Source: Thiocapsa roseilacustris
GTDB lineage: Bacteria; Pseudomonadota; Gammaproteobacteria; Chromatiales; Chromatiaceae
Assembly: GCF_041903755.1 (NCBI RefSeq)
Contig: NZ_JBBWVE010000023.1
Location: forward strand, 1-64,000
Length of the DNA: 64,000 nucleotides
Reading direction: 5' to 3'
Shown here: positions 55,701 through 63,185 of the stretch, in pieces
Position numbering within the stretch: the first letter of the stretch is position 1
How the letters are laid out: every line of letters begins with the position of its first letter
Made by a program: the position numbers and the translations under genes
The notes under the pieces: model-generated
What the model saw: only the letters and a program-made list of their open reading frames with translations
The model's database searches: none
What the model was told of the DNA's origin: nothing

Positions 55701-56769
55701 CAGGGCGCTTGCGCTCGACGAGGATCCGCAACGGCTCAAACAGCGTTTCGGCCAAGCCGGGCATGCGCGGTTCGCCCGCATCCCTGATGCCGATCTGGAG
55801 CGCGAGGGCATCACGCGCTGGGACTTCGGCGACCTCCCCGAGCAGGTCGAGATCACCCGCGGCGGGATCCGAATGCGCGGCTTCCCGGCCCTGGTCGACG
55901 AAGGCCAGAACGTGGCGGTGCGGGTTCTGGATGCGCCCGAGGCTGCCGCGCGCGCACACCGTGCGGGCCTGCGCCGGCTTCTGACCCTGACGCTCGGCGC
56001 GACCCTGCGCCCGATCCGCCAATCGCTCAAGGATCTGGACCGGCTGCGTCTGCTCTACGCCAAGGCCCCCGCAACGGAGCCGGGGCGTCCCGCCCCGGAA
56101 TCCCCCGAGACCAAGCACCCCGGCGCATCGACCTCCAGCGGACAGCCGTCGCGCCCGCCGAGCGGATCCGAGCCCCGCCCACCCGACCTCTCCGACGAGC
56201 TGCTGGCCCTCATTCTGGATCGGACCTTCCTCGACGACCGTCCGCCCATCCGAACGCAGACCGACTTCGAGGCCCGTCTCGCCGAATCCCACGGCCGGCT
56301 CCAGCCGACGGCCACCGAGGTCACCCGGCTCGCCGCGGAGATCCTCACCGCCTACCAATCACTGCGCCGACGTCTCGCCGCCATCACCCAGGTCAATTGG
56401 CAGCCGACCACGCAGGACCTGCGCGACCAGCTCGACGCACTGGTCTTCCGGGGCTTCTTCCAACAGATCCCCTTCGCCCGGCTCAAGCAGTACCCGCGCT
56501 ATCTCAAGGCCGCCGAGCAGCGTCTCGACAAGCTCGCCCACACCCCCGGACGCGACCGCGATCAGATGACCCTCATGGCCGAGCTGCTGACCCGCTGGCG
56601 CGAGCGCACCGCCGCTGCCCGCAAGGCCGGCCGCGAAGACGCACGCCTGGATGAGATCCGTTGGCTGCTCGAAGAGCTGCGCGTCTCGCTCTTCGCCCAG
56701 ACCCTCGGCACCGCGGGTCCGGTGTCGGTCAAGCGCATCGAGGCGCGTTGGCGGGAGTTGGGGTTGTAG
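52744..56769 (+). CDS. hrpA: ATP-dependent RNA helicase HrpA
   Basis: DEAH-box helicase of 1341 residues, close to the 1300 of E. coli HrpA, which acts on stalled or colliding ribosomes. Start TTG 52744 (MTDHQFPTDDDLG). Motif I is CGETGSGKSTQLPK (about residue 98), motif II DEAHERSLN, motif III VTSATID, motif VI QRKGRCGRVASG. The HA2/OB-fold and the C-terminal DUF3418 domain follow, ending in the region RQRLAAITQVNWQPTTQDLR. An 80-residue proline-rich linker (about 1115-1160) is less conserved. A dispersed repeat sits directly upstream. The last third of the gene occurs again, deleted, at 63186-63617. Confidence 0.93.
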   Translation: MTDHQFPTDDDLGTCLIQDRHRLRQRLRGLRRRARAGEPFERGLLAVGQTLRESQALVERRRAGVPALIPYPPELPVSERRAEIAEQIAAHQVIVLCGETGSGKSTQLPKLCLDLGRGLFGRIGHTQPRRIAARSLANRIAQELGGVPGALVGDKVRFHDRVRQETAIKLMTDGILLAEIQQDRLLNEYDTLIIDEAHERSLNIDVLLGYLKGLLPRRPDLKLIVTSATIDPQRFAAHFADGQGRPAPILEISGRTYPVEVRYRPPEDESVGERDETMQQAISDAVGELARVGRGDVLVFLSGEREIRETAETLRKHHPPATEILPLYARQGPQEQARIFQSHGTRRVVLATNVAETSLTVPGIHYVIDPGFARISRYSHRRQLQRLPVERISRASADQRKGRCGRVASGICIRLYSEDNLAARAAFTEPEIQRTNLAAVILRMKLLGFGDVADFPFLDPPDPRLVADGERTLEELAALDARGELTELGRRLARLPVDPRIGRILLAAAEQQCLAEVLVIAAALSVQDPRERPHEQRAAADQIHATFAHPDSDFLSFLNLWRFLEKERKALSRNQFRQLCQRHFLSYNRVQEWRDIETQLREQILEMGFKENQTAGTEEQIHRALLTGLLNHIGALDTNHEYMGARNSRYRIHPSSALFKTSPKWILAAERVETTRAYGRIVARVQPAWIEAAGQHLLQRSYFEPHWQAKTGQVAAYEKVTLFGVTLVPKRRVNYGPINPAESREIFIRFALVEGDFSTRAPFWRHNQELIASIHHLEAKSRRRDILVDEEALYAFYDQRIPAGIYSTPQLEQWLRKATRADPKLLHLRPADLMQHEAEGITPDHFPDRLQVGATALPLEYRFEPGESADGLTLTVPLPLINQVTAERLDWLVPGLLEARITALLRGLPKGLRTALVPVPDTAARLAGGLKAALAEAKAPVDRPLTQVLAERIAAELGLRIPEDAWDRDAIPAHLRMKVRLVDEAGRALALDEDPQRLKQRFGQAGHARFARIPDADLEREGITRWDFGDLPEQVEITRGGIRMRGFPALVDEGQNVAVRVLDAPEAAARAHRAGLRRLLTLTLGATLRPIRQSLKDLDRLRLLYAKAPATEPGRPAPESPETKHPGASTSSGQPSRPPSGSEPRPPDLSDELLALILDRTFLDDRPPIRTQTDFEARLAESHGRLQPTATEVTRLAAEILTAYQSLRRRLAAITQVNWQPTTQDLRDQLDALVFRGFFQQIPFARLKQYPRYLKAAEQRLDKLAHTPGRDRDQMTLMAELLTRWRERTAAARKAGREDARLDEIRWLLEELRVSLFAQTLGTAGPVSVKRIEARWRELGL

Positions 56770-56823
56770 GGCAGGATAGCCGGACGCGCGCGGGTCGGCC
56801 CGCATGCTCAAGCTGCTTGGAGG

Positions 56824-57019
56824 TTAAACCGCGTCCAGAGCGACATGCGTCATTTTCATGTTGCGTTTGGCTTCGGAGATGTCCTCGATCTCGGTGAGGC
56901 GCGGTTTAAAATTTAATATTTTTCAGAATCTTAAGCCGCGCCGGTTCCGTCGATCGTCGGAGCTGGCGCGGCCAAGCCAATCCAAACAAACTACGCATAC
57001 CGCGCTTGGCGCGGTTTAA
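56824..57019. repeat. Composite dispersed repeat after hrpA (X-like plus Y)
   Basis: An X-like element at 56824-56909 (TTAAACCGCGTCCAGAGCGA to GGCGCGGTTTAA) is followed by an AT-rich spacer (ATTTAATATTTTTCAGAATC) and a Y element at 56931-57019 (TTAAGCCGCGCC to GGCGCGGTTTAA). The Y interior (CCAAGCCAATCCAAACAAAC) matches the copies at 32080 and 52650. It separates hrpA from the toxin-antitoxin and Dnd-like genes. Confidence 0.8.
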
Positions 57020-57020
57020 G

Positions 57021-57250
57021 AATGCAGGACCTCTCCGGATCAAAAACGTTGGCGCTACGATGCTCGCCGAGATCGCACGGCATGCGCGACGCGGCGACAA
57101 CGTCGCCGTTGAAACCACCCTCAGCGGTCGGCGTTATCCCCGCCACATCCCCAAGTGGCGCGAAATGGGCTAACGGGTCAAGCTCTACTCCGAGGATGGG
57201 GTCATCAAGTACGAGTATCCGCCAACGACGAATGAATCGAGAGACGAGCA
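57021..57250 (+). pseudogene. Zeta-toxin-like kinase fragment with in-frame stop
   Basis: A plus-strand frame reads MLAEIARHARRGDNVAVETT, LSGRRYPRHI, KWREMG, stop, RVKLY. The ETTLSGR segment and its surroundings are the core of zeta-toxin/AAA-type kinases (usually about 200 residues). The TAA at 57171 falls where these proteins have tyrosine (GYRVKL), so a single base change explains it. The P-loop part upstream is missing, cut by the dispersed repeat ending at 57019. The end runs into unrelated codons before the next ATG at 57250. Confidence 0.6.
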
Positions 57251-57480
57251 TGCTTCGACATAAAGGCGGTCTCACCATTCCAGCATCGGGGGAGGTGGCG
57301 CGGATTTGCGAGGACGAGGAAGGAGCCGTGCTCGCTGCACGGTTCCGGGATCTGTTCAAGGACACTCAGTCGCTGCCGGGAGCCGCGACGCTCACGGATG
57401 CCGAGATCGCCGCGGAGGTCGACGCCGTGCGGGATGGGCGAGTCGGTCAGGTGCCGGAAACGTCACGATGCACCCCGTGA
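57250..57480 (+). CDS. Small antitoxin-like protein of unknown family
   Basis: A 76-residue frame starting MLRHKGGLTIPASGEVARIC, with GAATLTDAEIAAEVDAVRDG near its end, a pattern seen in small antitoxin-type proteins. It overlaps the start of mntA by 13 bases. It may be the antitoxin once paired with the broken zeta-like kinase upstream, or the first gene of the mntA operon. Neither can be decided from the sequence; it could also be a fusion product of a rearrangement. Confidence 0.35.
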   Translation: MLRHKGGLTIPASGEVARICEDEEGAVLAARFRDLFKDTQSLPGAATLTDAEIAAEVDAVRDGRVGQVPETSRCTP

Positions 57481-57776
57481 TTGCCGCCCAGCGCCCCGCC
57501 ATCGCCAACATCTGCCGGCGCTACCAGGTGCGAAGGCTGGAGGTCTTCGGCTCCGCCGCGCGCGGCGCGGATTTCGATCCAGAGCGCAGCGATGCCGACT
57601 TCCTCGTGGAGTTTGCCCCCGATGCCCAGGCCGATCTGGGCGGCTGGTTCAGCGTCCGAACCGAATTGGAACGCCTGCTCGGGCGAGGCGTCGATCTGGT
57701 GGAATACCCGGCCGTGCGCAACCCCTACGTGCGCGCCGACATCGAACGGACACGGGAGCTGGTCTATGCCGCGTGA
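57468..57776 (+). CDS. mntA: MntA antitoxin (minimal nucleotidyltransferase)
   Basis: From ATG 57468 (MHPVIAAQRPAIANICRRYQ), 102 residues. The nucleotidyltransferase signature is GSAARGADFDPERSDADFLV. In characterised MntA/HepT pairs this protein adds AMP to the HEPN toxin and silences it. It overlaps the HepT start by 11 bases. It is the first firm gene of a run of seven overlapping or nearly touching genes that continues to 63081. Confidence 0.85.
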   Translation: MHPVIAAQRPAIANICRRYQVRRLEVFGSAARGADFDPERSDADFLVEFAPDAQADLGGWFSVRTELERLLGRGVDLVEYPAVRNPYVRADIERTRELVYAA

Positions 57777-58116
57777 CCCGCGCGCCTATCTGTGGGATGT
57801 CCGCGAAGCCGTCACGGACATTCAGGGTTTCGTCGCCGGTCTGGATCTGTCGGCCTATGTCGCAAGCGCCCTGGTGCATTCCGCCGTGGAGCGCAAATTC
57901 GAGATCATCGGCGAGGCTCTCAACCAGCTCGCGAAACTCGACCCGATGCTGGCCGCGCGCATCCCGCGTCTGCCCGAGATCGTCGCCTTCCGGAACCAGT
58001 TGATCCACGGTTACGCGGCGATTGCGCATGAACGGGTGTGGGCGACGATCCAGACGGCCCTGCCGACCTTGGGTAGCACCGTGCAGGATCTCTTGACCGA
58101 ACTGGGGGAGGATTGA
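57766..58116 (+). CDS. hepT: HepT toxin (HEPN, DUF86)
   Basis: The 116 residues start MPRDPRAYLWDVREAVTDIQ. The HEPN active site is FRNQLIHGYAAI, exactly the R-x4-H-x-Y motif in which MntA adenylylates the tyrosine in characterised pairs. HepT proteins are RNases or tRNA-directed toxins. The stop codon is followed within a few bases by the RhuM start, and a GGGGGAGGA ribosome site lies in its last codons. Complete. Confidence 0.87.
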   Translation: MPRDPRAYLWDVREAVTDIQGFVAGLDLSAYVASALVHSAVERKFEIIGEALNQLAKLDPMLAARIPRLPEIVAFRNQLIHGYAAIAHERVWATIQTALPTLGSTVQDLLTELGED

Positions 58117-58118
58117 CG

Positions 58119-59159
58119 TTGGCCAAGGACCACCAGCGAGTCCCCGAAGATGCCAGGGGCCAGTTCCTGGTCTACACGGCCGAGGACGGGCGCATCAAGA
58201 TCGATGTGCGGTTGGCGGATGAGACCGTTTGGCTGACGCAGCCGCTGATGGCTGATTTGTTTCAGACGACACAGCAGAACATCAGCCAGCACATCCGCAA
58301 CGTCTACGACGAGGGAGAGTTGGCCCCGGAGGCAACCAACAAGAAATTCTTGTCGGTTCGCCAGGAGGGGGGGCGCGAGGTGCAGCGCAACCTCGACCAC
58401 TACAACCTCGACATGATCATCTCGGTCGGCTATCGGGTGAAGAGCCATGTGGCCAGCCGGTTCCGGATCTGGGCCACCCAGCGCCTGAAGGAGTACATCA
58501 TCAAGGGCTTCACGCTCGACGACGAGCGCCTGAAGAATCCGGATCAACCCTTCGACTATTTCGATGAACTGACCCGCCGCATCCAGGATATCCGCACCTC
58601 GGAGCGGCGCTTCTACCAGAAGATCACCGACGTCTACGCCACCAGCATCGACTACGACCCGACGCTGGACATCAGCATCCGCTTCTTTCAGACGGTGCAG
58701 AACAAGATGCACTGGGCCATCACCGGCCAGACCGCCGCCGAGATCGTCCACAGCCGCGCCGATGCCGACCAGCCCAACATGGGCCTGACCAACTATCGCG
58801 GGGCCAAGGTGGGTAAGCAGGACGTGAGCATCGCCAAGAACTATCTGAACGAAGACGAGCTGGCGGCCCTGAACAACCTGGTCGAGCAATACCTGATCTT
58901 CGCCGAGGGCCAGGCGATGCGCCGCATCCCGATGCACATGGGCGACTGGATCAGCAAGCTCGACGCTTTCCTGAACATCAACGACCGTGAGATCCTGACC
59001 CATGCAGGCAAGATCTCGCACCAGATGGCGCAGCAGCGGGCGGAAGACGAGTACGAGAGGTTCCACCAACGGCGGATCGCCGAGCAGGATCGCGCCGGGA
59101 GCGACTTCGACAGATTGATCGAGCGTCTCCCCGCCGGAAACAAGGAGAAGCCTTCATGA
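58119..59159 (+). CDS. rhuM: RhuM family protein
   Basis: TTG 58119 is preferred as start because GGAGGA lies six bases upstream; TTG 58113 is possible. The 346 residues have the RhuM pattern: FLVYTAEDGRIKIDVRLADE, TVWLTQPLMADLFQTTQQNI (helix-turn-helix-like), FRIWATQRLKEYIIKGFTL. A C-terminal Fic/Doc-like helical part (NKMHWAITGQTAAEIVHSRA, about 200-300) follows. RhuM proteins occur in pathogenicity and restriction islands, often beside type I or Dnd genes, without a settled function. Its stop overlaps the next start (ATGA). In this operon it occupies the place where dndB or dndC would be expected. Confidence 0.85.
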   Translation: MAKDHQRVPEDARGQFLVYTAEDGRIKIDVRLADETVWLTQPLMADLFQTTQQNISQHIRNVYDEGELAPEATNKKFLSVRQEGGREVQRNLDHYNLDMIISVGYRVKSHVASRFRIWATQRLKEYIIKGFTLDDERLKNPDQPFDYFDELTRRIQDIRTSERRFYQKITDVYATSIDYDPTLDISIRFFQTVQNKMHWAITGQTAAEIVHSRADADQPNMGLTNYRGAKVGKQDVSIAKNYLNEDELAALNNLVEQYLIFAEGQAMRRIPMHMGDWISKLDAFLNINDREILTHAGKISHQMAQQRAEDEYERFHQRRIAEQDRAGSDFDRLIERLPAGNKEKPS

Positions 59160-59350
59160 CACTGGCCGATGACGATCAGCAACTGCTCCGGGAGCTGTGC
59201 GAACAGCACGGGGTGAGTCTGGATAAGGTGTTGAAGCTGCTGGAGACCGTGCGGGAGTACGAGCTGAAGGACCGCCGCACCGGGGTTTATGACGCATTGC
59301 GTGAGATTCTCAAGAGCAGTCTTTCGGATGGCATGGATAGCGCGAGATGA
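59156..59350 (+). CDS. DNA modification system-associated small protein
   Basis: The 64 residues start MTLADDDQQLLRELCEQHGV and continue SLDKVLKLLETVREYELKDR with a C-terminal ALREIL helix. It matches from memory a small helical protein family found next to DNA-modification genes, particularly Dnd clusters. It probably serves as an adaptor or regulator; no enzymatic motif is visible. Four-base overlaps (ATGA) join it to RhuM before and the next small gene after. Confidence 0.65.
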   Translation: MTLADDDQQLLRELCEQHGVSLDKVLKLLETVREYELKDRRTGVYDALREILKSSLSDGMDSAR

Positions 59351-59562
59351 GCGAGCCCGACGAGATTGACCGCTTCGTCGAGGAAATGGGGCGACAATTG
59401 GATGGGAAACTGTTGCCGGGCGACCTGGAATGGCGTGATTCCACGCGTGAATATGCCTGGCAGAACAACGCCAAGTGGGAGCGTTATCGGATGGTTCAGG
59501 ACGGAACGCTGCGTGCTGATTCGCCGAGAGGAACATGGGAGCTCGGAGAGGATAAGAGATGA
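59347..59562 (+). CDS. Second small protein of the Dnd-like operon
   Basis: A 71-residue, acidic protein (MSEPDEIDRFVEEMGRQLDG ... EYAWQNNAKWERYRMVQDGT) with several tryptophans and no recognised family. It is joined by ATGA overlaps to the genes on both sides, which shows it is a real, co-translated gene. The tight stoichiometric coupling to the DndD-like ATPase suggests a partner protein. The function is unknown. Confidence 0.65.
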   Translation: MSEPDEIDRFVEEMGRQLDGKLLPGDLEWRDSTREYAWQNNAKWERYRMVQDGTLRADSPRGTWELGEDKR

Positions 59563-61559
59563 AATTTCGCAAGCTCACCATCGAGAACTACAAATCCTTC
59601 CAGTTCCCGACCGAGCTTGAGTTCCCGGTCGGCGGGGACGGTCGCAGCATCTTCCTGATCGGCGGCATGAACGGGGCGGGCAAGACCTCGATCATGGAGG
59701 CGGTAACCTACTGCCTCTATGGCGGCAAGGCGGAGGATATCCATCGCAATATCAACCGGCGCGAGAAGGCCAAGGGCAACGCCAACGTGGCCTTCGAGCT
59801 GGTCATAGAGATGGATGACGGCTCGGAGCTGGTAGTCAAGCGCTCCTGGACGGCCGGCGCGGTGAGCGAACCGCGTCCGCGTGATCTGACCGAGCGGCTC
59901 GTGGTGGTGCGCGACGGCAAGCGAGTATCGGTGCAGAACCAGGAGCTGTGGCAGGATTTCATCCGCGCGGCGATCCCGCCGGGGATCACCCAGTTCTTCT
60001 TCTTCGACGGCGAAAAGATCCAGGAGATCGCGGCGGATGACCATTCCGAGGTGCGGCTGAAGACCTCGCTGGAGGCGGCGCTGGGAATCCAGTACATCAA
60101 CCGTCTGGCGAGCGACATCATCTACATCAAGCAGGACGAACGGAAGGGTTTTGTCGAGATCTCCGATGAGGATCTGGACTTCAAACAGAGTGAGCTAAAG
60201 CGCGAGAAGAGCAAGCTGGCGCGCAAGCACAAGGAACGCGACGACCTGAAGGTGGAGCTGGACGGCTTCAAGACACAGCTGGACGATGCCAAGAAGCGCT
60301 TCGAAGCGGCCTTCCAAGTTGCTCCGGAGTCGCGCGAGGCACTGCGTGAGCAGGAGAAGAAGCGCGTCTATGTCGCCAATCGGTTGGCGCAGGTGGAAAG
60401 CGAGATTCGCGCGCTCTCCGAGAAGGCGCTGCCCTTCAGTCTCGCGGGGAAGCTGTTCGACGGCATCCGGCGTCAAATCGAGACGGAGCGGGAATCGGCC
60501 AGCGGCGAGGCAATCCGCGAGCATGCGGCCGATTTGGCCAAACGCATCGTGCGCGTGGTCGAGGAGCCGGAGCCGATCTTCAGCGAAACGCTCTCGCCCG
60601 AGCGGATGACCGAGCTGGAGCGACGCATCTACCGTCTGCTCAAAGAAGGCGATCCGGCGACGGATGTCGTCAAGATCCTGGATCTGTCGGACCGCGAGGC
60701 GGCGCGGGTCCTGAACCGCATGGAGTCGCTGGAGAGCAGTGATGTCTTCCTGATCAAGCCGCTGCTCGACGAGGCAATGGGCCTGAAGACCCAGATCCAA
60801 CAGCTCGAAGGCACGACCCAGGTCGGTGGTCTGACGCCGACCGAGCGGGATCTGTTCGATGAGCTACAGAGCACGATGGAAAGCGGCTCGACCCAGATCG
60901 GGCGTAAGACCGAGCAGCTTCGGCTGGTCGAGGAGGATATCCTCGGGCTCGACAAGCGAATCCGCGAGATTGAGTTGGAGATCGAGAAGCTTTATGAAAA
61001 GCACCATGTCTCGAAGGAGAAGGCGGACTTCATCGAGGAATGCGACAACATTGCCAGCGTCCTGAATCAGTTCGTCGTGCGCCTTCGCAAGAACAAGGTG
61101 CATCTGCTTCAGGAAAAGACCTTCGAGATGTACCGGCTACTTTCCAGCCGGAGCGGATTGATCAAGGACATCACCATCGACGACAAGACCTACGAGATCA
61201 GGATCAACGACCGCAATGGTCATGAGATCCGCAAGTCGGCCCTCTCGGCGGGGGAAAAGGAGGTATTCGCCGTGTCGCTCCTGTGGGGCCTGGCGCAAAC
61301 CAGCGAGCTGAAGCTGCCGATCATCATCGATACGCCGCTCTCGCGCCTGGACAGCACGCACCGCGACAACATTGTGAACAACTATTTCCCCAATGCTGGC
61401 GAGCAGGTGATCATTCTCTCGACCGACACCGAAGTCGACAGCAACTATTACCGGTCCCTTAAACCGCGACTGAGTGGCGCGGCGAGCCTGGAATACGACC
61501 AAAGGCAGGAATTGACGACCATCCGACAGGGTTACTTCTGGGAGAAAGGTCATGGCTGA
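59559..61559 (+). CDS. dndD: DndD-like SMC/RecF-type ATPase
   Basis: The 666 residues follow the DndD pattern. Walker A is GGMNGAGKTSIMEAVTYCLY (about residue 33), with QFFFFDGEKIQEIA (about 145), which is typical of DndD. A long coiled-coil middle (about 205-530) has a break near 290-340. The signature is SALSAGEKEVFAVSLLWGLA and Walker B IIIDTPLSRLDSTHRDNIV. In phosphorothioation systems DndD is the ATPase that works with DndC and DndE in placing sulfur on the DNA backbone. Here it is coupled to two small proteins upstream and to the HerA-fusion gene downstream (8-base overlap), without dndC. Confidence 0.88.
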   Translation: MKFRKLTIENYKSFQFPTELEFPVGGDGRSIFLIGGMNGAGKTSIMEAVTYCLYGGKAEDIHRNINRREKAKGNANVAFELVIEMDDGSELVVKRSWTAGAVSEPRPRDLTERLVVVRDGKRVSVQNQELWQDFIRAAIPPGITQFFFFDGEKIQEIAADDHSEVRLKTSLEAALGIQYINRLASDIIYIKQDERKGFVEISDEDLDFKQSELKREKSKLARKHKERDDLKVELDGFKTQLDDAKKRFEAAFQVAPESREALREQEKKRVYVANRLAQVESEIRALSEKALPFSLAGKLFDGIRRQIETERESASGEAIREHAADLAKRIVRVVEEPEPIFSETLSPERMTELERRIYRLLKEGDPATDVVKILDLSDREAARVLNRMESLESSDVFLIKPLLDEAMGLKTQIQQLEGTTQVGGLTPTERDLFDELQSTMESGSTQIGRKTEQLRLVEEDILGLDKRIREIELEIEKLYEKHHVSKEKADFIEECDNIASVLNQFVVRLRKNKVHLLQEKTFEMYRLLSSRSGLIKDITIDDKTYEIRINDRNGHEIRKSALSAGEKEVFAVSLLWGLAQTSELKLPIIIDTPLSRLDSTHRDNIVNNYFPNAGEQVIILSTDTEVDSNYYRSLKPRLSGAASLEYDQRQELTTIRQGYFWEKGHG

Positions 61560-63081
61560 CCGCCTCTACACATCGAGCGACGCCGATGAGGTCTTGAGCG
61601 CGCTGCGTTTGGAGACCAAGCTCGAAAAGGCCACCCTGGCGCGCATCGCCTTCACGCTGTCGCTGGTGAAAGAAGGCACGGGCGTCGTGCCCAGCGTCAG
61701 CTTCAGCGGCGGCGAGATGAAACGGCCGACCTTTGTCGGTGAGGATGAGGCATTCATCCGGTCGTTGATCGCCTACACCTACGGCCGGCGGGATTTCAGC
61801 GAGGATGAGTTTTTCTCGAACCGTTCCGTCATCAAGAACCATATCGACAGCGGTGCCGTGCTCTTGGCGCGGATCTTCCAGGAGACCGGGCGCAGTGGCG
61901 AGGGGTTGATTCGTAGCCTTGTCGACGAGGTGGAATTCGCCGGTCGGCGCGAGCAACTCGGCAGTGGGCTCGACATCTTCATTGGCCGCACCCTGTTGCA
62001 GCGCAACGAGCTCGTCATGGAGCTCAACAATACGGCCAAGCACGCCAACTCGCACTTGGCCATCATGGGAAAACCCGGCGTCGGCAAGACGCAGTTCCTG
62101 CTGAAGCTGCTGACGGATATCCGCGTCCAGTCCAACTATCAGACGAACTTCATCTATTTCGACTACAAGGGCGACGTGGTCGACAACGCCCGGTTCCTGG
62201 AACTGGCGCGGGTGCAGCCTTTCCGCCTGCTGCAAGGCGGGCAAAGTCTGCCGATCAATCCCTTCATCCTGCCTGCCTATGACGAGCAGACGATCAATGT
62301 CTCGGCGCGCGAGAAGGCCGAGAGCTTCGCGTCGATCAACAGCAAGCTCGGTGTCGTGCAGAAAGGGGCGCTGACGGATGCCATCCGAGCGGCTTACGCC
62401 AAGCGCGCCGGGTCGGCCGCGCCGTACCCGGATTTTCCGGATGTCCTCGAACTTGCGGCGCTCGCCTATGAGGCCGACGGCAAGAAAGACGACAGCCTCA
62501 TCGAGGTCTTGCGCGATCTGTCCGATTTCGAGCTGTTCTGGCGTCATGGCAGCGAAGGCGCACCGATGGACCGGGTGTCGAACCGTACGATGTTGATCGA
62601 TCTGCATGCCATGCCGGTACTGAAGGAGTTGGTCGGCTATCTCGTCATCGAGCGGCTTTACAAGGAGATGACGACCCTGCCCGACAGCCCGGTGACCGAG
62701 GGTCGAAGGACCATCCGGTCCATCCTGGTGATCGACGAGGCGCACAACTATCTCGGCCAGAAGAACATTTTTCTACAGCGAATCATTCGCGAAGGGCGCT
62801 CGAAGGGTGTCGTGGTCTTCTTCGCCAGCCAGTCGCCCAACGACTACCAGCAGAAATTCTTCAACTTCCAGGAGTTGCTGGAGTTCGCCTATATCTTCCA
62901 GTGCGATGGCGTGGCCGCCGGGTCGGTGCAGGACATTCTTGGTTGCAGCAGCAAGACGGCGAAGGATCTTCAGACTGAGATTTCTCGACTGGAACCTTGG
63001 CAGGTCATTGCGCGCAGTCCCGAGAAGACCGAAGAGTTTGTCAAGTTTACAGCCGAGGCGTTTTACAAGAGTTATTCCTGA
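61552..63081 (+). CDS. DndE-like domain fused to a HerA-type ATPase
   Basis: The 509 residues are in two parts. Residues 1-120 (SSDADEVLSALRLETKLEKA, ARIAFTLSLVKEG, FSGGEMKR, RSLIAYTYG, IKNHIDSGAVLL) follow the pattern of DndE, the small DNA-binding subunit of phosphorothioation complexes. Residues 150-509 are a HerA/FtsK-like hexameric ATPase with Walker A IMGKPGVGKTQFLLKL (about 175), Walker B SILVIDEAHNYL (about 390) and an arginine-rich IIREGRSKGVVVFFASQ. The start lies within the end of dndD. HerA motors pump or scan DNA. A fusion of this kind ties DNA translocation to the Dnd module. Last gene of the operon. Confidence 0.82.
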   Translation: MADRLYTSSDADEVLSALRLETKLEKATLARIAFTLSLVKEGTGVVPSVSFSGGEMKRPTFVGEDEAFIRSLIAYTYGRRDFSEDEFFSNRSVIKNHIDSGAVLLARIFQETGRSGEGLIRSLVDEVEFAGRREQLGSGLDIFIGRTLLQRNELVMELNNTAKHANSHLAIMGKPGVGKTQFLLKLLTDIRVQSNYQTNFIYFDYKGDVVDNARFLELARVQPFRLLQGGQSLPINPFILPAYDEQTINVSAREKAESFASINSKLGVVQKGALTDAIRAAYAKRAGSAAPYPDFPDVLELAALAYEADGKKDDSLIEVLRDLSDFELFWRHGSEGAPMDRVSNRTMLIDLHAMPVLKELVGYLVIERLYKEMTTLPDSPVTEGRRTIRSILVIDEAHNYLGQKNIFLQRIIREGRSKGVVVFFASQSPNDYQQKFFNFQELLEFAYIFQCDGVAAGSVQDILGCSSKTAKDLQTEISRLEPWQVIARSPEKTEEFVKFTAEAFYKSYS

Positions 63082-63185
63082 CCGCAGTGTGACTTCCCAG
63101 ACGATTCGTTTGCCAGCGGGGGTTGCTGTAAGTAATAGGCGGGTTGGGTGTTTAGGGATGATTTTAAAGTCACCGATCATTGCAT

